Origin: Paraspadella gotoi
Taxonomy: Eukaryota > Chaetognatha
Length of the DNA stretch: 64,000 bases
Direction: 5' to 3'
Assembly (NCBI GenBank): GCA_051294375.1
Contig: CM119265.1
Span: 23,652,669 to 23,716,668 of the forward strand
In this document: positions 1 through 9,690 of the stretch, piece by piece
Layout: each line of letters begins with the position of its first letter
Position numbering within the stretch: the stretch's first letter is position 1
Notes under the pieces: model-generated
Told to the model about the DNA's origin: nothing
The model's database searches: none
What the model saw: only the letters and a program-made list of their open reading frames with translations
Made by a program: the position numbers and the translations under genes

Positions 1-119
1 CAGAGAGAAGTCGTTAGGACTGTGGTTGGAAACACTACGCCTGGGATGGTGTGTTCCCCCTGTGAGCCAATGGGATTTGCTGGAAGGGGGATGGTGGAGG
101 TGAGGCGGTGTGAATATAC

Positions 120-250
120 CGCCACACTATGTTATTATCTTGTGATGGAGGCCTTTAACCACCAAAGCCTGTCCAAAGTCAGGGGCAAGATAGCTTAGTT
201 ATTAACTGATGAGATAATTGTTATATTGGTTTTACCAGGTTCATATAAAA
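120..250 (+). repeat. Dispersed repeat family R1, copy B (degenerate)
   Basis: This segment shares a diagnostic run (aaccaccaaagcctgtcc, then aaagt, then aagatagctta) with 44735-44800 and more loosely with 5435-5590. After the shared stop region all three copies become AT-rich and end in a related gtaccaatt/accaggttcata-type motif. The reading frame that is open at 44602-44787 is broken here. It is probably the 3' end of a transposable element or a decayed gene copy. Only three copies are visible, so the element class is unknown. Confidence 0.5.
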
Positions 251-573
251 TATAATATAATATATATATTATATATACTGATTGTTTCTGTTGTTATTTT
301 TCCCCTTTAATTTATCAATTTGTGTACCTATCTATCTATCTATCGATCTCCCTTTTGTTTTTGTTTTTTTTATTCTTCTTTTCTAATCTCTTCTTTCCTG
401 TCGTTCCTCTTATCTTTTTCTATTCAATGCTCTGTCTTTCTTCTCTTCCTTTTATCTTCTTTTTTCTCTTCTCTTTTTCCTCTCTCTTTCTTTTCTTCAC
501 TTATCTTTCATCTCTTCCCTATCTTCTCTTTTCTCCTCTCTTTCTTCTCTTTTCTCTTACCTATCTCTTTCAG
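239..573 (+). promoter_or_regulatory. Long pyrimidine tract and 3' splice site of gene B
   Basis: From about 300 the plus strand is almost pure pyrimidine, ending in ctatctctttcag at 573. I find no AG dinucleotide between about 239 and 571, an AG-exclusion zone of about 330 nt. Such zones are known for introns whose branch point lies far upstream. The next AG opens a good coding exon, so this is read as the acceptor of the preceding intron. Confidence 0.6.
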
Positions 574-668
574 GCTACGTGGTGAGCATCCCCGAATTCA
601 ATGAAGTGACCATTGAGGGGATCGGAGACGAATATCAATTCTCTCTTCTTCTCTACTACGGGAGACAG
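574..668 (+). CDS. Gene B, internal exon (unrecognised protein)
   Basis: This 95-nt exon lies between a strong acceptor (tttcag) and a usable donor (GACAG|gtgatg). It begins with the last two bases of a split codon and then encodes 31 residues, starting YVVSIPEFNEVTIEG and ending LLLYYGRQ, finishing in phase 0. Alternating hydrophobic and polar residues suggest beta strands, perhaps of an extracellular beta-sandwich, but I recognise no family. The phase matches the next candidate exon at 1153. The upstream part of the gene lies outside the window or is unseen. Exon confidence rests on splice signals plus an amino-acid composition unlike the surrounding repeat. Confidence 0.6.
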
Positions 669-677
669 GTGATGATC

Positions 678-815
678 ATTGCTCTCCATTGCTGTCCATT
701 GCTGTCCATTCCGGTCCATTGCCTCCATTGCTCTCTATTGCTGTCCGTTGCTGTCCATCGATGTCCATTGATGTCCAATGCTGACCATTGCTGTCCATTG
801 CAGTCTATTGCCATC
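678..815 (+). repeat. 10-bp minisatellite (ttgctgtcca) in gene B intron
   Basis: About thirteen imperfect copies of a 10-base unit, ttgctgtcca with variants such as ttgatgtcca, follow directly after the donor at 669. The frame stays open through the array only because the unit lacks stops, so I treat it as intronic. The rest of the intron to 1152 shows nothing else apart from A-rich and T-rich runs. Confidence 0.75.
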
Positions 816-1152
816 TCTGAGAACTGCTATAGTCGTCTTCTATATACAGCAGATGAAAATAGATTGGTAAATGGTTATTCTTGGCGAGAAGTTAATGACG
901 TTTCCATATCTGTGCGATGGTTTTTTTTCGAAGCAATTCTTGTTGACCTCATTATAGATTTAACAGTTTTCGATAATTTCAGAAGAAAAAAAAATTCTTT
1001 TCTCAAAAAAATGAACCTATATTACCGGAAGAAACAAGACTCTTCAACGTCCTACCGCGAGTGATCTCTTTTTCTTTCGCCGATTTTTTTAATTTCCTCT
1101 TCTAAATTGAAATATGCGCGTTCCCCCTTTCTCCCTCTTCATTCGTGGTCAG

Positions 1153-1254
1153 TGGTGCGCGCAGGGCAGCGAGAAGCCGTGGTCGCCCGAATGCAAAGCG
1201 GCGAAAATTGCGGATTTGAATCTCTGTTCAATCATGCTGCATTCGAAGAGAAAG
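1153..1254 (+). CDS. Gene B, internal exon with Trp/Cys-rich segment
   Basis: This exon is exactly 34 codons in phase 0 at both ends, with an acceptor after a C/T-rich run (cattcgtggtcag) and donor AAAG|gtggga. The peptide begins WCAQGSEKPWSPEC and contains a third Cys in ADLNLCSIMLHSKRK. The spaced cysteines and tryptophans suggest a disulphide-bonded extracellular module. Its phase fits both the exon at 574-668 and the terminal exon at 2208-2255. I do not recognise the family. Confidence 0.55.
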
Positions 1255-1612
1255 GTGGGACTGAGTAGGGGTCGTGTCGTTGTTGTCCTCTTCTCGTTTT
1301 TGATGCTGCTGATGCTGCTGCAATTGTTGTCGTTGGCGTTGCTGCTGCTGCTGCTATCGTCTTGTCGTTGTTGTTATCGTTGTTTTTCAAAAGAGACTCC
1401 AAACCTTGATCAGGTGGTGAGGAGATGCGGTGAGGGAGGTGCCGGAGATGCTTGACTGATTAGGCTTGACAGGTGCGGGAGACGTTGAGTGACGCGATCG
1501 TGAATGTGAATGTGATGAAATAACGAGAGAGACACCTGTGAACGTTGGCCAAAAAGTCGGGAGTGATGCTGAGATGAGGTGAGGACGAAAATCTAAGCTG
1601 AACAAAAAATAT
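1255..1612. other. Intron with CTG/TTG trinucleotide run
   Basis: After the donor at 1255 there is an impure (ctg/ttg)n stretch at about 1300-1385, then ordinary sequence. Open frames on both strands here have repeat composition and no splice support. Nothing else was identified. Confidence 0.5.
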
Positions 1613-1795
1613 GTGGCCAACGATGTTTGGCCTAAAAGATGTGGCCAACTATGTTTGGCCTAAGACAATACTCCCTTAGGCGTCGCCTTCGACCACAAGT
1701 GTTTTGTGGGTCTTAGCCCAATCCAGTGGGCCTTAGGCGTCGCCACCGTCGCCCACAAGTATTTGGTAAGTCTTAGCCCAATTCTGTGGGCCGGG
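1613..1795 (+). repeat. Two short tandem duplications
   Basis: A 28-base unit containing tggccaac.atgtttggcctaa occurs twice (1613-1665). It is followed by two copies of a unit of about 58 bases starting cttaggcgtcgcc (about 1675-1731 and 1732-1791). These units are not seen elsewhere in the window. They lie in the putative last intron of gene B. Confidence 0.7.
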
Positions 1796-1937
1796 CGGGG
1801 TGCGTCGCCATATGGGATCTAAAGTATGGCGCATAGAGCAGGCGTGAGACGCGCGATGGGATTGTAATGGTACGCTGAAGTAGCGCGACACCAACGTAGC
1901 GAAGAATTTGACGATGAATAATTCAGACTTTTTTTTG

Positions 1938-1993
1938 TTCGGCGCTTTCTCTCTCTCTCTCCTCTCGTCTCTCTCTCTCTCTCTCAATCTTCT

Positions 1994-2030
<37 letters not shown>

Positions 2031-2207
2031 CTCTCACTCCGAATAACTCTTTCTCTCTTTCTCTTCCTCTCTCATATCACGTCTCTCTCTCTTTTTCTGC
2101 ACTCCGAGGATAATTATATTTTTTCGTCTCTCGTCTCTCTCTCTCTTCTCATCTCTCTTCTCTCTCTCGTCTCTCTCTCTCTCATTCCTTTTCGTTCACT
2201 CGAGTAG
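1938..2207 (+). repeat. CT-rich array ending in a 3' splice site
   Basis: Interrupted (CT)n sequence on the plus strand ends in ttcgttcactcgagtag at 2207. The last part serves well as a polypyrimidine tract for the exon at 2208. Two AGs are present (gAG and tAG); only the second gives an exon that does not begin with a stop. Confidence 0.7.
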
Positions 2208-2255
2208 ATTGTCCGCGTGACAAAAATCAACTGCGAAAAATTGGAGCTGGAATGA
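2208..2255 (+). CDS. Gene B, terminal exon
   Basis: Sixteen codons in phase 0 encode IVRVTKINCEKLELE and a stop. The exon follows a CT-rich tract with a tag acceptor and is phase-compatible with the exon at 1153-1254. The short peptide has normal coding composition in contrast to the repeat on its 5' side. In the second copy of this region (about 7179-7227) extra and missing bases break the frame. No perfect AATAAA occurs soon downstream, so the transcript end is unknown. Confidence 0.5.
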   Translation: MVRVTKINCEKLELE

Positions 2256-2829
2256 AAAGGGAAAAGAAAGAAAAAAGAAAAAAAGGAAAAGACGTGACGC
2301 CGCACAAATATTTCACGTCGTTGATGTGAACTCAAAAATGGTTCACGTGACGAAATGCTCTCATTTTCTGTGTTTGTATTCCATCTTTAGAAGTGTAAAC
2401 AAATTTATTGAATATATTTTTTTTTGATTTTCTAAAATCTTGGGGTTTTTTTTTTATTATCAAACTACTCAACATTTTTCGCACAACATCTGTTAAATTA
2501 TATAAAATTTACCTTTTGACTTCGTTTTCTTACGATTTATCTATTTAGACTTTTTAGTATTAGACTTCCTCTCTCAAGATTGGAATGATTTGACTAGCAT
2601 TTTGTTGATCAAAACTTCTTCCAACTGTACTATCCCCTCGATAGGCGTCGCTCCCGCCTTGATAAGTCTTTCCTCGTAAAAAAAAAAGAACATCGCTATT
2701 TTCTTCGCGTAGATAATCGGTAAAGAAAATTAAGAAATTAGCGAAAGGATAAATCGGAGCCGGAACGAATGATCGAAGAGGCAACGAAAAGAAGGAGAGA
2801 AGAGACTCACGTTGTCTCGTTTCGCCAAA
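2256..2829. other. Spacer between genes B and A (3' UTR and 5' flank)
   Basis: The stretch is A-rich after the gene B stop, with T-runs at about 2418 and 2450, then a moderately GC sequence before the gene A start. It should hold the 3' UTR of gene B and the promoter and 5' UTR of gene A, about 570 bp in total. I see no TATA box with convincing spacing. Confidence 0.4.
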
Positions 2830-2961
2830 ATGATTCCGTCGAAAAGATCGAAAAATCCGGCGGATTTGATTATCGGGATTTCGTTCGCCGTCGCCATCGG
2901 AGTTTCATTGATCGGAGTTATCGTCTTCTTTTGCGTCGTCCGACCTTATTTAAAGGAAAAG
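2830..2961 (+). CDS. Gene A, exon 1: N-terminus and membrane segment
   Basis: The start is chosen at ATG 2830 because of its good context (gccaaaATGatt) and because the exon is exactly 44 codons long, ending AAAAG|gtaata in phase 0. Residues 1-11 are basic (MIPSKRSKNPA). Residues about 12-37 form one hydrophobic helix (LIIGISFAVAIGVSLIGVIV then FFCVV), followed by RPYLKEK. Lacking a cleavage site, it looks like a signal anchor, so the product should be a single-pass membrane protein. Exon 2 at 3227 continues in phase. Nothing in the window identifies the family. The second copy at 7805-7931 is frameshifted. Confidence 0.75.
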
Positions 2962-3226
2962 GTAATATTTTAAAGCCATGACAATTGTAATGACCTTCGC
3001 TGTATGTCTTCACTATTGTAAAAGGTGTTTTTAATAGCAATTAACCGGTGAAAAAAGTAACAAAGGCGATACAATTGAAATGCAGTGTTACAAACAGCTT
3101 ATTAGGAAAAGCTTTTTCGAGTGCTTCCTTGATATCGCAGAAGGAATTTCTTCTGGACACATATCAGAGTCATACCTTTTCACTCCTTTTACCACCCCTA
3201 CCCCTGCCACCCTCCCCCCCCCCAAG

Positions 3227-3643
3227 TCTTTCGAAGGCACGGGCATCGTCGTCGGCGAGGAATACTACGACCCCGAGACGGCGAAGCAGTTTCGCCGTCA
3301 AAAACGACGCGAGGCCAACGCGAATCGACTCAGCCAAGAGAGCGCCTTGCTGGAGCTGCAGCGGCAGCAGCTGGAGCAAATTAAGCGAGAGCAGTTGCGG
3401 CGAGAGTGGCAGCAGTGGAACGAGAACTACTTTGAGGAACAGAACGACGGAAGCGGCGTCGGCAGCGGAAGCGGAAGCGGTAGCGGGAACTTTAGCGTTA
3501 GCGTTTACGATAGCGGAAGCGAGGGTAGGAGCGAAGAATGGCACGATAAGACGGCCGAGAGTAGGAGCGGCGATGGAGCTACTATTTACTTGTCCCTCCA
3601 AAGTGAACCGGACGAAAATGTTCCGCTGTTGGGGGCGAGATAA
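3227..3643 (+). CDS. Gene A, exon 2: coiled coil, Gly-Ser linker, dileucine tail
   Basis: A 265-bp intron separates this terminal exon from exon 1; the acceptor is a C-rich tract ending in aag. It encodes residues 45-182. Residues 60-116 are a charged, Gln-rich helix, probably a coiled coil (LLELQRQQLEQIKREQLRRE). Residues 119-131 are a Gly-Ser run, followed by an acidic Ser-rich stretch. The C-terminus PDENVPLLGAR contains ENVPLL, which fits the [DE]xxxL[LI] signal bound by AP-1/AP-2/AP-3 adaptors, so endolysosomal sorting is a reasonable inference. EEYYDP at 55-60 is a possible phosphotyrosine site. I do not recognise the family. The exon is intact here and broken in the copy at 8224-8646. 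Confidence 0.75.
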   Translation, partial: SFEGTGIVVGEEYYDPETAKQFRRQKRREANANRLSQESALLELQRQQLEQIKREQLRREWQQWNENYFEEQNDGSGVGSGSGSGSGNFSVSVYDSGSEGRSEEWHDKTAESRSGDGATIYLSLQSEPDENVPLLGAR

Positions 3644-4092
3644 AAATGGGAAAGGTTCGGCCAATCGAGTCCTATCTCTTGAAAACAAAACCGGTCAGAG
3701 ATTTTGTAAAACCCCAAAAAGAGAAAATATATTTTCTGTCCTCGTCGTCAGTCGTCGCCAATGGCTCGGAGCGGAACGGGAATCAAACAAAAGACAAACG
3801 CTAATTAATAAGAACCTAACAACGAAAAGATATGTCTTTGGCGTTTTGTTTAGAGAGATTAGTTCTAATTTAGGTTAATTTATCTATTTTAATTCAGCCA
3901 GCAATTATCTATGAATTGTTTTTTTTCCTTATTCNNNNNNNNNNTTTTGTTTAGTGAGATTAGTTCTAATTTAGGTTAATTTATCTATTTTAATTTAGCC
4001 AGCAATTATCTATGAATTCTTTTTTTTCCTTATTCTTGCCGCTGTTTTAGATATCAAGCAACGCCAAGTAAATAAAAAGCTAGTTTAATAAA
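3644..4092 (+). other. Gene A 3' UTR with two AATAAA signals
   Basis: AATAAA occurs at 4071 and 4087, plausible polyadenylation signals about 430 nt after the stop. Bases 3845-3934 and 3945-4034 are nearly identical and flank the 10-N gap at 3935-3944, so this is an unmerged contig overlap rather than a real tandem repeat. Confidence 0.6.
3935..3944. other. Assembly gap (10 N) flanked by the same sequence
   Basis: Ten Ns lie between two copies of the same stretch of about 90 bases. The true sequence probably has one copy and no gap. Confidence 0.9.
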
Positions 4093-4132
4093 CATTACCC
4101 GCAGCCTGAAAATCGCGGTCTTCAGCAATCGT

Positions 4133-4207
4133 TTACTCTCCCGACGGCTTCGCCTCTCCGCGTAGGTTTGAGAGGGTTCGTTTCCACCCTTCCATGTCCG
4201 TTGCCAT
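4133..4207 (-). CDS. Short minus-strand first exon or micro-ORF
   Basis: On the minus strand ATG at 4207 (context ttgaaATGgca) opens a 24-residue peptide, MATDMEGWKRTLSNLRGEA then KPSGE, before a stop at 4133. The composition is protein-like and a possible donor (GAGA|gtaaac) overlaps the end, so it may be a first exon. It faces the 3' end of gene A, so an intron here would run antisense through gene A. No repeat explains the frame. Confidence 0.3.
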   Translation of the reverse strand: MATDMEGWKRTLSNLRGEAKPSGE

Positions 4208-4700
4208 TTCAAGAAAGGTTGAATTGTAAGTGATTAAGAATATGTGCTGTAATGGCAGCAACCTGTTTTTTTATCTCTTTTCAAAATAGCCTGAAAGTTA
4301 ATTATTTGAATGATAAAAATATGATGTGCAATAAAATGAGATCATTTGAAGAGAACACAATAAAGTTTGTAACAGACGTAATATTGTACATAAGGCAGTC
4401 CCTGAGCTTCGTATCAGGCTGTACTGACAAGCTAAAAGCGAGTTGATACTTATTTTTAAAAAAATATTACCCTCTAATCTAAGCCACGCTGAACCCTAAA
4501 TTATTATTAGTATTACCGCTAAATTAATTATTAATATTAACCCCACAAATTGTTGACCCTCGTAACCTAACCACTCCTAACCATAAGAGCCACACACCTA
4601 ACCCCGGTCCGCCGAATGTAAAATTATTCCTGAATCATAATATTTCTATATGTTTTTCCAAAATAATTAAATAAGCTATTGACTATGGATTATTTACATT
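4208..4700. other. AT-rich stretch, nothing identified
   Basis: AT-rich sequence contains short runs such as ccctaa and taacc/ctaacc at about 4490-4610. These are not in telomere-like tandem order. No coding or structured element was found. Confidence 0.4.
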
Positions 4701-5290
4701 TCTTAAATGTTAGGATTTGCTCTGGAGCGCGATTTGCTCTGGTTGCGTCGCCCGCCTCCGACCGCCGATGAGCGTACCTCTCACTCAATGACGGATCCAC
4801 GCTTTCCGACGTTTCAGCTAAGCCTCAGTCTCCGTCGTAGTAACCTTTTTTCGGCGCAGGCTTTCCGTCGCATCTTTGGTTCCAAATATTCCGGCCGCCT
4901 GACCGTCGGCCGCCTTCCTGGTGACTTTAAAGGGCACAGACGCTCTTTTTTCCCGCTCTTAAAGAATAATTCTACTCTGGGCTTTGCGTCACGGCCCCTC
5001 CGCCAAAGAGACTATGAGGCAATGAGACTACACTGATCAGGCTCGCGTCCATGCTGCCGCCGCGACGCTGCGCCTCAATACCAAGCCACTCTTCCCCCGC
5101 CCGACTTGCGAACATGAGAGTCTCGCGGCGCTGCTGTCTGTTTGCAAGAAAAACCCAGAGAGGGAATGCGTTACCAGAAGTTATCCGCTCAAGGAACGAC
5201 GTGACGGGAGCTGATCTGGTCTTTTTCATAGTTTTTTGGTGGAAAGTACCTTTGATAATAATGTGTCTTAGTAGTTGTTTTTTCTCAGCG
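4700..5290. other. GC-rich island with long open frames on both strands
   Basis: This segment is clearly more GC- and CpG-rich than its flanks. It is open at 4707-5036 and 5051-5356 on the plus strand and 4972-5229 on the minus strand. The peptides are Arg/Ser/Pro-rich and fit no family I know. A strong acceptor-like ttttttctcag ends at 5287, followed by a nine-codon frame (RRMYRLRLN) and a stop. It could be a promoter or CpG island or a transposon remnant. Confidence 0.3.
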
Positions 5291-5431
5291 GCGCATGTAC
5301 CGTTTGCGTCTAAACTAACATTTTATAGAATTTTTTTAAAAAAATTAAAGCGTTAATTTTATATTCACTGGCATCGGCGCAGCAATTGCAATTATAAGAT
5401 ATAATAATTATAAGATTATAAGAAAGCCTTT

Positions 5432-5590
5432 TGACAGGGACTGCTATGTCATTATTCCGTTGATACAGAGTGATGAGCCTTAACAGCCGCAAACCTGTTC
5501 CCAAAGTACCCAGGGGCAAGATGCTTATTTATTAAATGAATGGATAATTTTTATATTTGGTGTACCAATTTCATAATAAATAAATAGAAA
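5432..5590 (+). repeat. Dispersed repeat family R1, copy C (degenerate)
   Basis: Alignment by eye to 44700-44850: acagggactgctatgtcatta, then aaacctgttcccaaagt, then aagatgctta, then ttggtgtaccaattt. The coding frame present in the 44.6-kb copy is lost. Copies B and C share a caggggcaagat variant, so they are closer to each other than to copy A. Confidence 0.5.
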
Positions 5591-7047
5591 TAATTAGTTA
5601 AAAGCTATCTTTTGCTAGATTAAATAAAAGTTTATTTGGACAGCCTGACCTTTACAGTTAAGATGGTACAAAATCCATTTTCAATTTTTATCATTGTCCA
5701 TAGGGTTTTTACTGGATCGATTGTCTCCAAACACTGGTAGTAGTTTGGTATTTTTTTTTTTAAATTGTGAGATTTGGTTTTAAATTATTTGATAAGAGCT
5801 TTATATTTATAATAGCTTTGTGTCATTAATCTAACCGTTTTGCAATAGATTCACCACTTTTATTTTTTTTTGTTTAAAATCGCTCTTCCTTTATTCTTCA
5901 GTTCTGAGCATGATTAGGTAATTACCAGTAATTTAAGAAATGCATTGAAGGTTAAATCAGAGCTAGAAACGAGCTAGACGGGGCGGAGAAAGGATCGGCG
6001 CTTTAGCACGAATGAGATTCGTTCCTCCAGACTGCTGTCAATGATAGAGGAGCGGCAGTAAGTGATGCCCTGGACGGTCGTTCTACGACCTCTCCATCAA
6101 GTATTTGAGTCCGTTGCCCAACTATTGATTCGCCCACCACAATCTTGGACGCTGGGGTGCGAATGTCGGCAAGGAGACTGGATGGCGCGCAACGCCGGGC
6201 AAAGGTCGGGACAGGAGTGGCTTCGGCCGTCCAAGGAACGGCTGCATCTGCGAATGAAAATCTACCATGTTGAATTCGTTTTGGGAGGAGAAAAGTTTAT
6301 TTTTTTTAAAAACAAGTAATCGATGCAAAAATGGTAAGAAAAATAATGTCACTGTAAATGCTAAAAAATAGTAAGAAGGTAAAGCGTCTGTTAAAGTCGT
6401 AACCTGAACCGATGGTTAAGATATGTAGTCTGCCTGTGTCGGCGGTCGTTATACGAAATAAAAGTTTAAATTATCCTCTGTCATGGCAGTAAGATAAAAT
6501 TGCTCAACCCGCATAGTTGGTATTTAATTATCAATCCACATACTATATGAATTACTGATATAAAGCACTTTAATATCACCTTGTTGCGTCGTTATAAATT
6601 AGTGTTCCTATATCAATATTTTCTTTCCGAGTAGTTACAGCATCCGTAATTTTCGCATTTATTTCTAGTTGGGTGGCCCCGGAGAACGAGGATTTGCACT
6701 AGCTTTAGCCTAGATTCTGGTCGTGACTATAGATGTGTACTGACGTAGGTTCTCAAAGGTTCCTTGTTCATGAGTTAACCCACTGTTTTTGCGCGTCCGG
6801 GGTTGAGCGGCGAAAGTTGATCCCTCGGCAAGGCGCTATTTTTTCGGGGTCTTTCGTTTGTTTGCCCATAGTGCAACTCTTTGAAACGCATGGACGCGAT
6901 TTAATGAAATTTTATATCAGTAATTAGACGTATTCCAGACGTCGATCGGTAAATACCAAATTTATCGAAATCGACCCACCAGGGACAAAGACGGGATGTA
7001 GTTGGCTCCTACTCTCCTGCTCTGGCTCTTTTCCTCTTTTCTCTCTC
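5591..7047. other. Mixed unique sequence, no supported gene
   Basis: AT-rich to about 5940, then a more GC-rich block (5950-6290), then AT-rich again. An open frame at 6733-6927 contains the string FLVHELTHCF, which resembles a zinc-peptidase HExxH site, but there are no other domain features. The CT-rich run from about 7035 leads into the duplicated block. Confidence 0.35.
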
Positions 7048-7107
7048 TCTCTCTCTCTCTTTTCTGCACTCCGAGGATAATTTATTTTTGTTCGTCTCTC
7101 TTCTCTC

Positions 7108-7157
<50 letters not shown>

Positions 7158-8953
7158 ATTCCTTTTCGTTCACTCGAGTAGATTGTCCGCGTGAACAAAA
7201 ATCACACTGCGAAAAATTGGAGCTGGAATGAAAAGGGAAAAGAAAGAAAAAGAAGAAAGGAAAAGAGGAAAGCGTGACGCCGCACAAATATTTTCACGTC
7301 GTTGATGTGAACTCAAAAATGGTTCAGTGACGAAATGCTCTCATTTTCTGTGTTTTGTATTCCATCTTTAGAAGTGTAACAAATTTATTGAATATATTTT
7401 TTTTTGATTTTCTAAAATCTTGGGGTTTTTTTTTTATTATCAAACTATCAACTTTTTCGCAGCAACATCTGTTAAATTATATAAAATTTACCTTTTGACT
7501 GTCGTTTCTTACGATTTATCTATTTAGACTTTTTAGTATTAGACTTTCTCTCCTCAGATTGGATGATTGACTAGCATTTTGTTGATCAAAACTTCTTCCA
7601 ACTGTACTATTCCCCTCGATAGGCGTCGCTCCCGCCTTGATAAGTCTTTCCTCGTAAAAAAAAAAGAACATCGGCTATTTTCTTCGCGTAGATAAGTGTA
7701 AAAGAAAATTAAGAATTAGCGAAAGGATAAATCGGAGGCCGGAACGAATGATCGAAGAGGCACGAAAGAAAGGAGAGAAGAGACTCACGGTTCTTTCGTG
7801 CAAAATGATTCGTGAAAAGATCGAAAAATCCGGCGGATTGATATTCGGGATTCGTTCGCCGTCGCCATCGGAGTTTCATTGATCGAGTTATCGTCTTCTT
7901 TGGCGTCGTCCGACCTTATTTAAAGGAAAAAGGTAATATTTTAAAAGCCATGACAATTGTAATGACCTTGCCTGTAATGTCTTCACTATTGTAAAAGGTG
8001 TTTTTAATAGGCAATTAACCGGTGAAAAAAGTAACAAAGGCGATACAATTGAAATGCAGTGTTACAACAGCTTATTAGGAAAAGGCTTTTTCGAGTGCTT
8101 CCTTGATATCGCAGAAGGAATTTTCTTCTGGACACATATCAGAGTCATAACCTTTTCACTCCTTTTACCGACCCTACCCGCCACCTGCCTGCCACCACCT
8201 CCCCCCTCATCCCCCCCCAAGTCTTTCGAAGGCACGGGCATCGTCGTCGGCGAGGAATACTACGACCCCCGAGACGGCGAAGCAGTTTCGCCGTCAAAAA
8301 CGACGCGAGGCCAACGCGAATCGACTGCAGCAAGGAGAGCGCCTTGCTGGAGCTCAGCGGGCAGCAGCTGGAGCAAATTAAGCGAGAGCAGTTGCGGCGA
8401 GAGTGGCAGCAGTGGAACGAGAACTACTTTGAGGAACAGAACGACGGAAGGCGGCGTCGGCAGCGAACGGAAGCGGAGCGTAGCGGGAACTTTAGCGTTA
8501 GCGTTTACGATAGCGGAAGCGAGGGTAGGAGCGAAGAATGGCACGATAGAGACGGGCCGAGAGTAGGAGCGGCGATGGAGCACTATTTACTTGTCCTCCA
8601 AAGTGAGCCGGACGAAAAAATGTTCCGTCTGTTGGGGGCGATATAAAATTGGGAAAGGTTCGGCAATCGAGTCTCCTATCGTCTTGAAAACAAAACCGGT
8701 CAGAGATTTGCAAAACCCCAAAAAAGAGAAAATATATTTTCTGTCCTCGTCCGTCGATCTTCGCCAATGGCTCGGAGGCGGACGGGAATCAAACAAAAGA
8801 CAAAAGGTAATTAATAAGAACTAACAACGAAAAGATATGTCTTTGGCGTTTTGTTTTAGGAGATTAGTTCTAATTTAGGTTAATTTATCTATTTTAATTC
8901 AGCCAGCAATTATTATGAATTGTTTTTTTTCCTTATTCTTGCCGCTGTTTTAA
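7048..8953 (+). pseudogene. Frameshifted second copy of the gene B end and gene A
   Basis: This block repeats 2085-4050 in the same order and orientation. The gene B terminal exon lies near 7179, gene A exon 1 at about 7805-7931 and gene A exon 2 at about 8224-8646. Exon 1 reads atgattcgtgaaaag against atgattccgtcgaaaag, and many further single-base losses or gains break every exon. Differences are mostly indels rather than substitutions, the intron C-tract is longer by about 20 bases, and the 10-N gap of copy 1 is absent. As a gene it cannot be translated. An unpolished read or uncollapsed haplotype is more likely than a true pseudogene. Confidence 0.7.
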
Positions 8954-9103
8954 ATGTTCATTTAAAGCTTATGTATTAAATATTTGTTTTGTTTCATTTT
9001 TTATTTTAACGCATTCGGAATTGAATTTCAGGTAAGTACATTTTCATTCATCTATTTGTTTGTTTGTGAAAGTGAGAAAGGAAGTGATGAGCGTGGTCAA
9101 ACC

Positions 9104-9104
<1 letters not shown>
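8954..9104. other. Short unique stretch with splice-like motif
   Basis: The string tttcaggtaagta at about 9027-9039 is both a possible acceptor and a near-consensus donor (CAG|GTAAGTA). Upstream sequence is too AT-rich to show a coding frame. Confidence 0.25.
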
Positions 9105-9137
<33 letters not shown>

Positions 9138-9188
9138 AGAGGAGAGAGAGAGAAGAAGAGAGANNNNNNNNNNNNNNNNNNNNNNNNN

Positions 9189-9222
<34 letters not shown>
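9105..9222. repeat. (GA)n array containing a 25-N gap
   Basis: Interrupted (GA)n on the plus strand with Ns at 9164-9188. The gap marks an assembly break inside the microsatellite. Confidence 0.9.
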
Positions 9223-9224
<2 letters not shown>

Positions 9225-9690
9225 CTTGGAGATTGATCGAAAACTCGCTATGACATCTGACCGAGCGTGGGTGGAGTCCGAAAACAAGATGCTCCTGTAT
9301 GTACTGAATCAACCTTGTTGAATTCGAAATAAAACGCTTATATATAAAAGTTAAAACCTTTATTATCGATGTCGTTATTATGGTTAATATTATTTAATTT
9401 TAAATTACGATTTACGCATACATCGTCGAAGTATCATTAATTGGTTCGAACAGAAGGAGTTTTAAAGATAAAAGAGAGAATTTGGTAAATTGGTAGTATA
9501 ATTTTACTAAACGAGTTTCTTTTATTTTGTTATCGTCGCAATCGATAATTTTGTTTTGTTTTGTTTCGTTTTGTTTTTTGTTTACTAACGAAAAACCTGC
9601 AACGATAAAAACGCCTGTAGAAAATCGCGCGGTTTCACTAAATCCGGGTTTTAAATTTATTTCTTTTTTTTTCGCCATTAACTTGAAGGC
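9223..9690. other. AT-rich stretch, nothing identified
   Basis: There are TTTTG-type runs at about 9550-9580 and no coding signal on either strand. Confidence 0.4.

Noticed and set aside
4480-4620. Telomere-like CCTAA/CTAACC words
   Set aside because: Words are scattered and of mixed type, not a tandem telomeric repeat.
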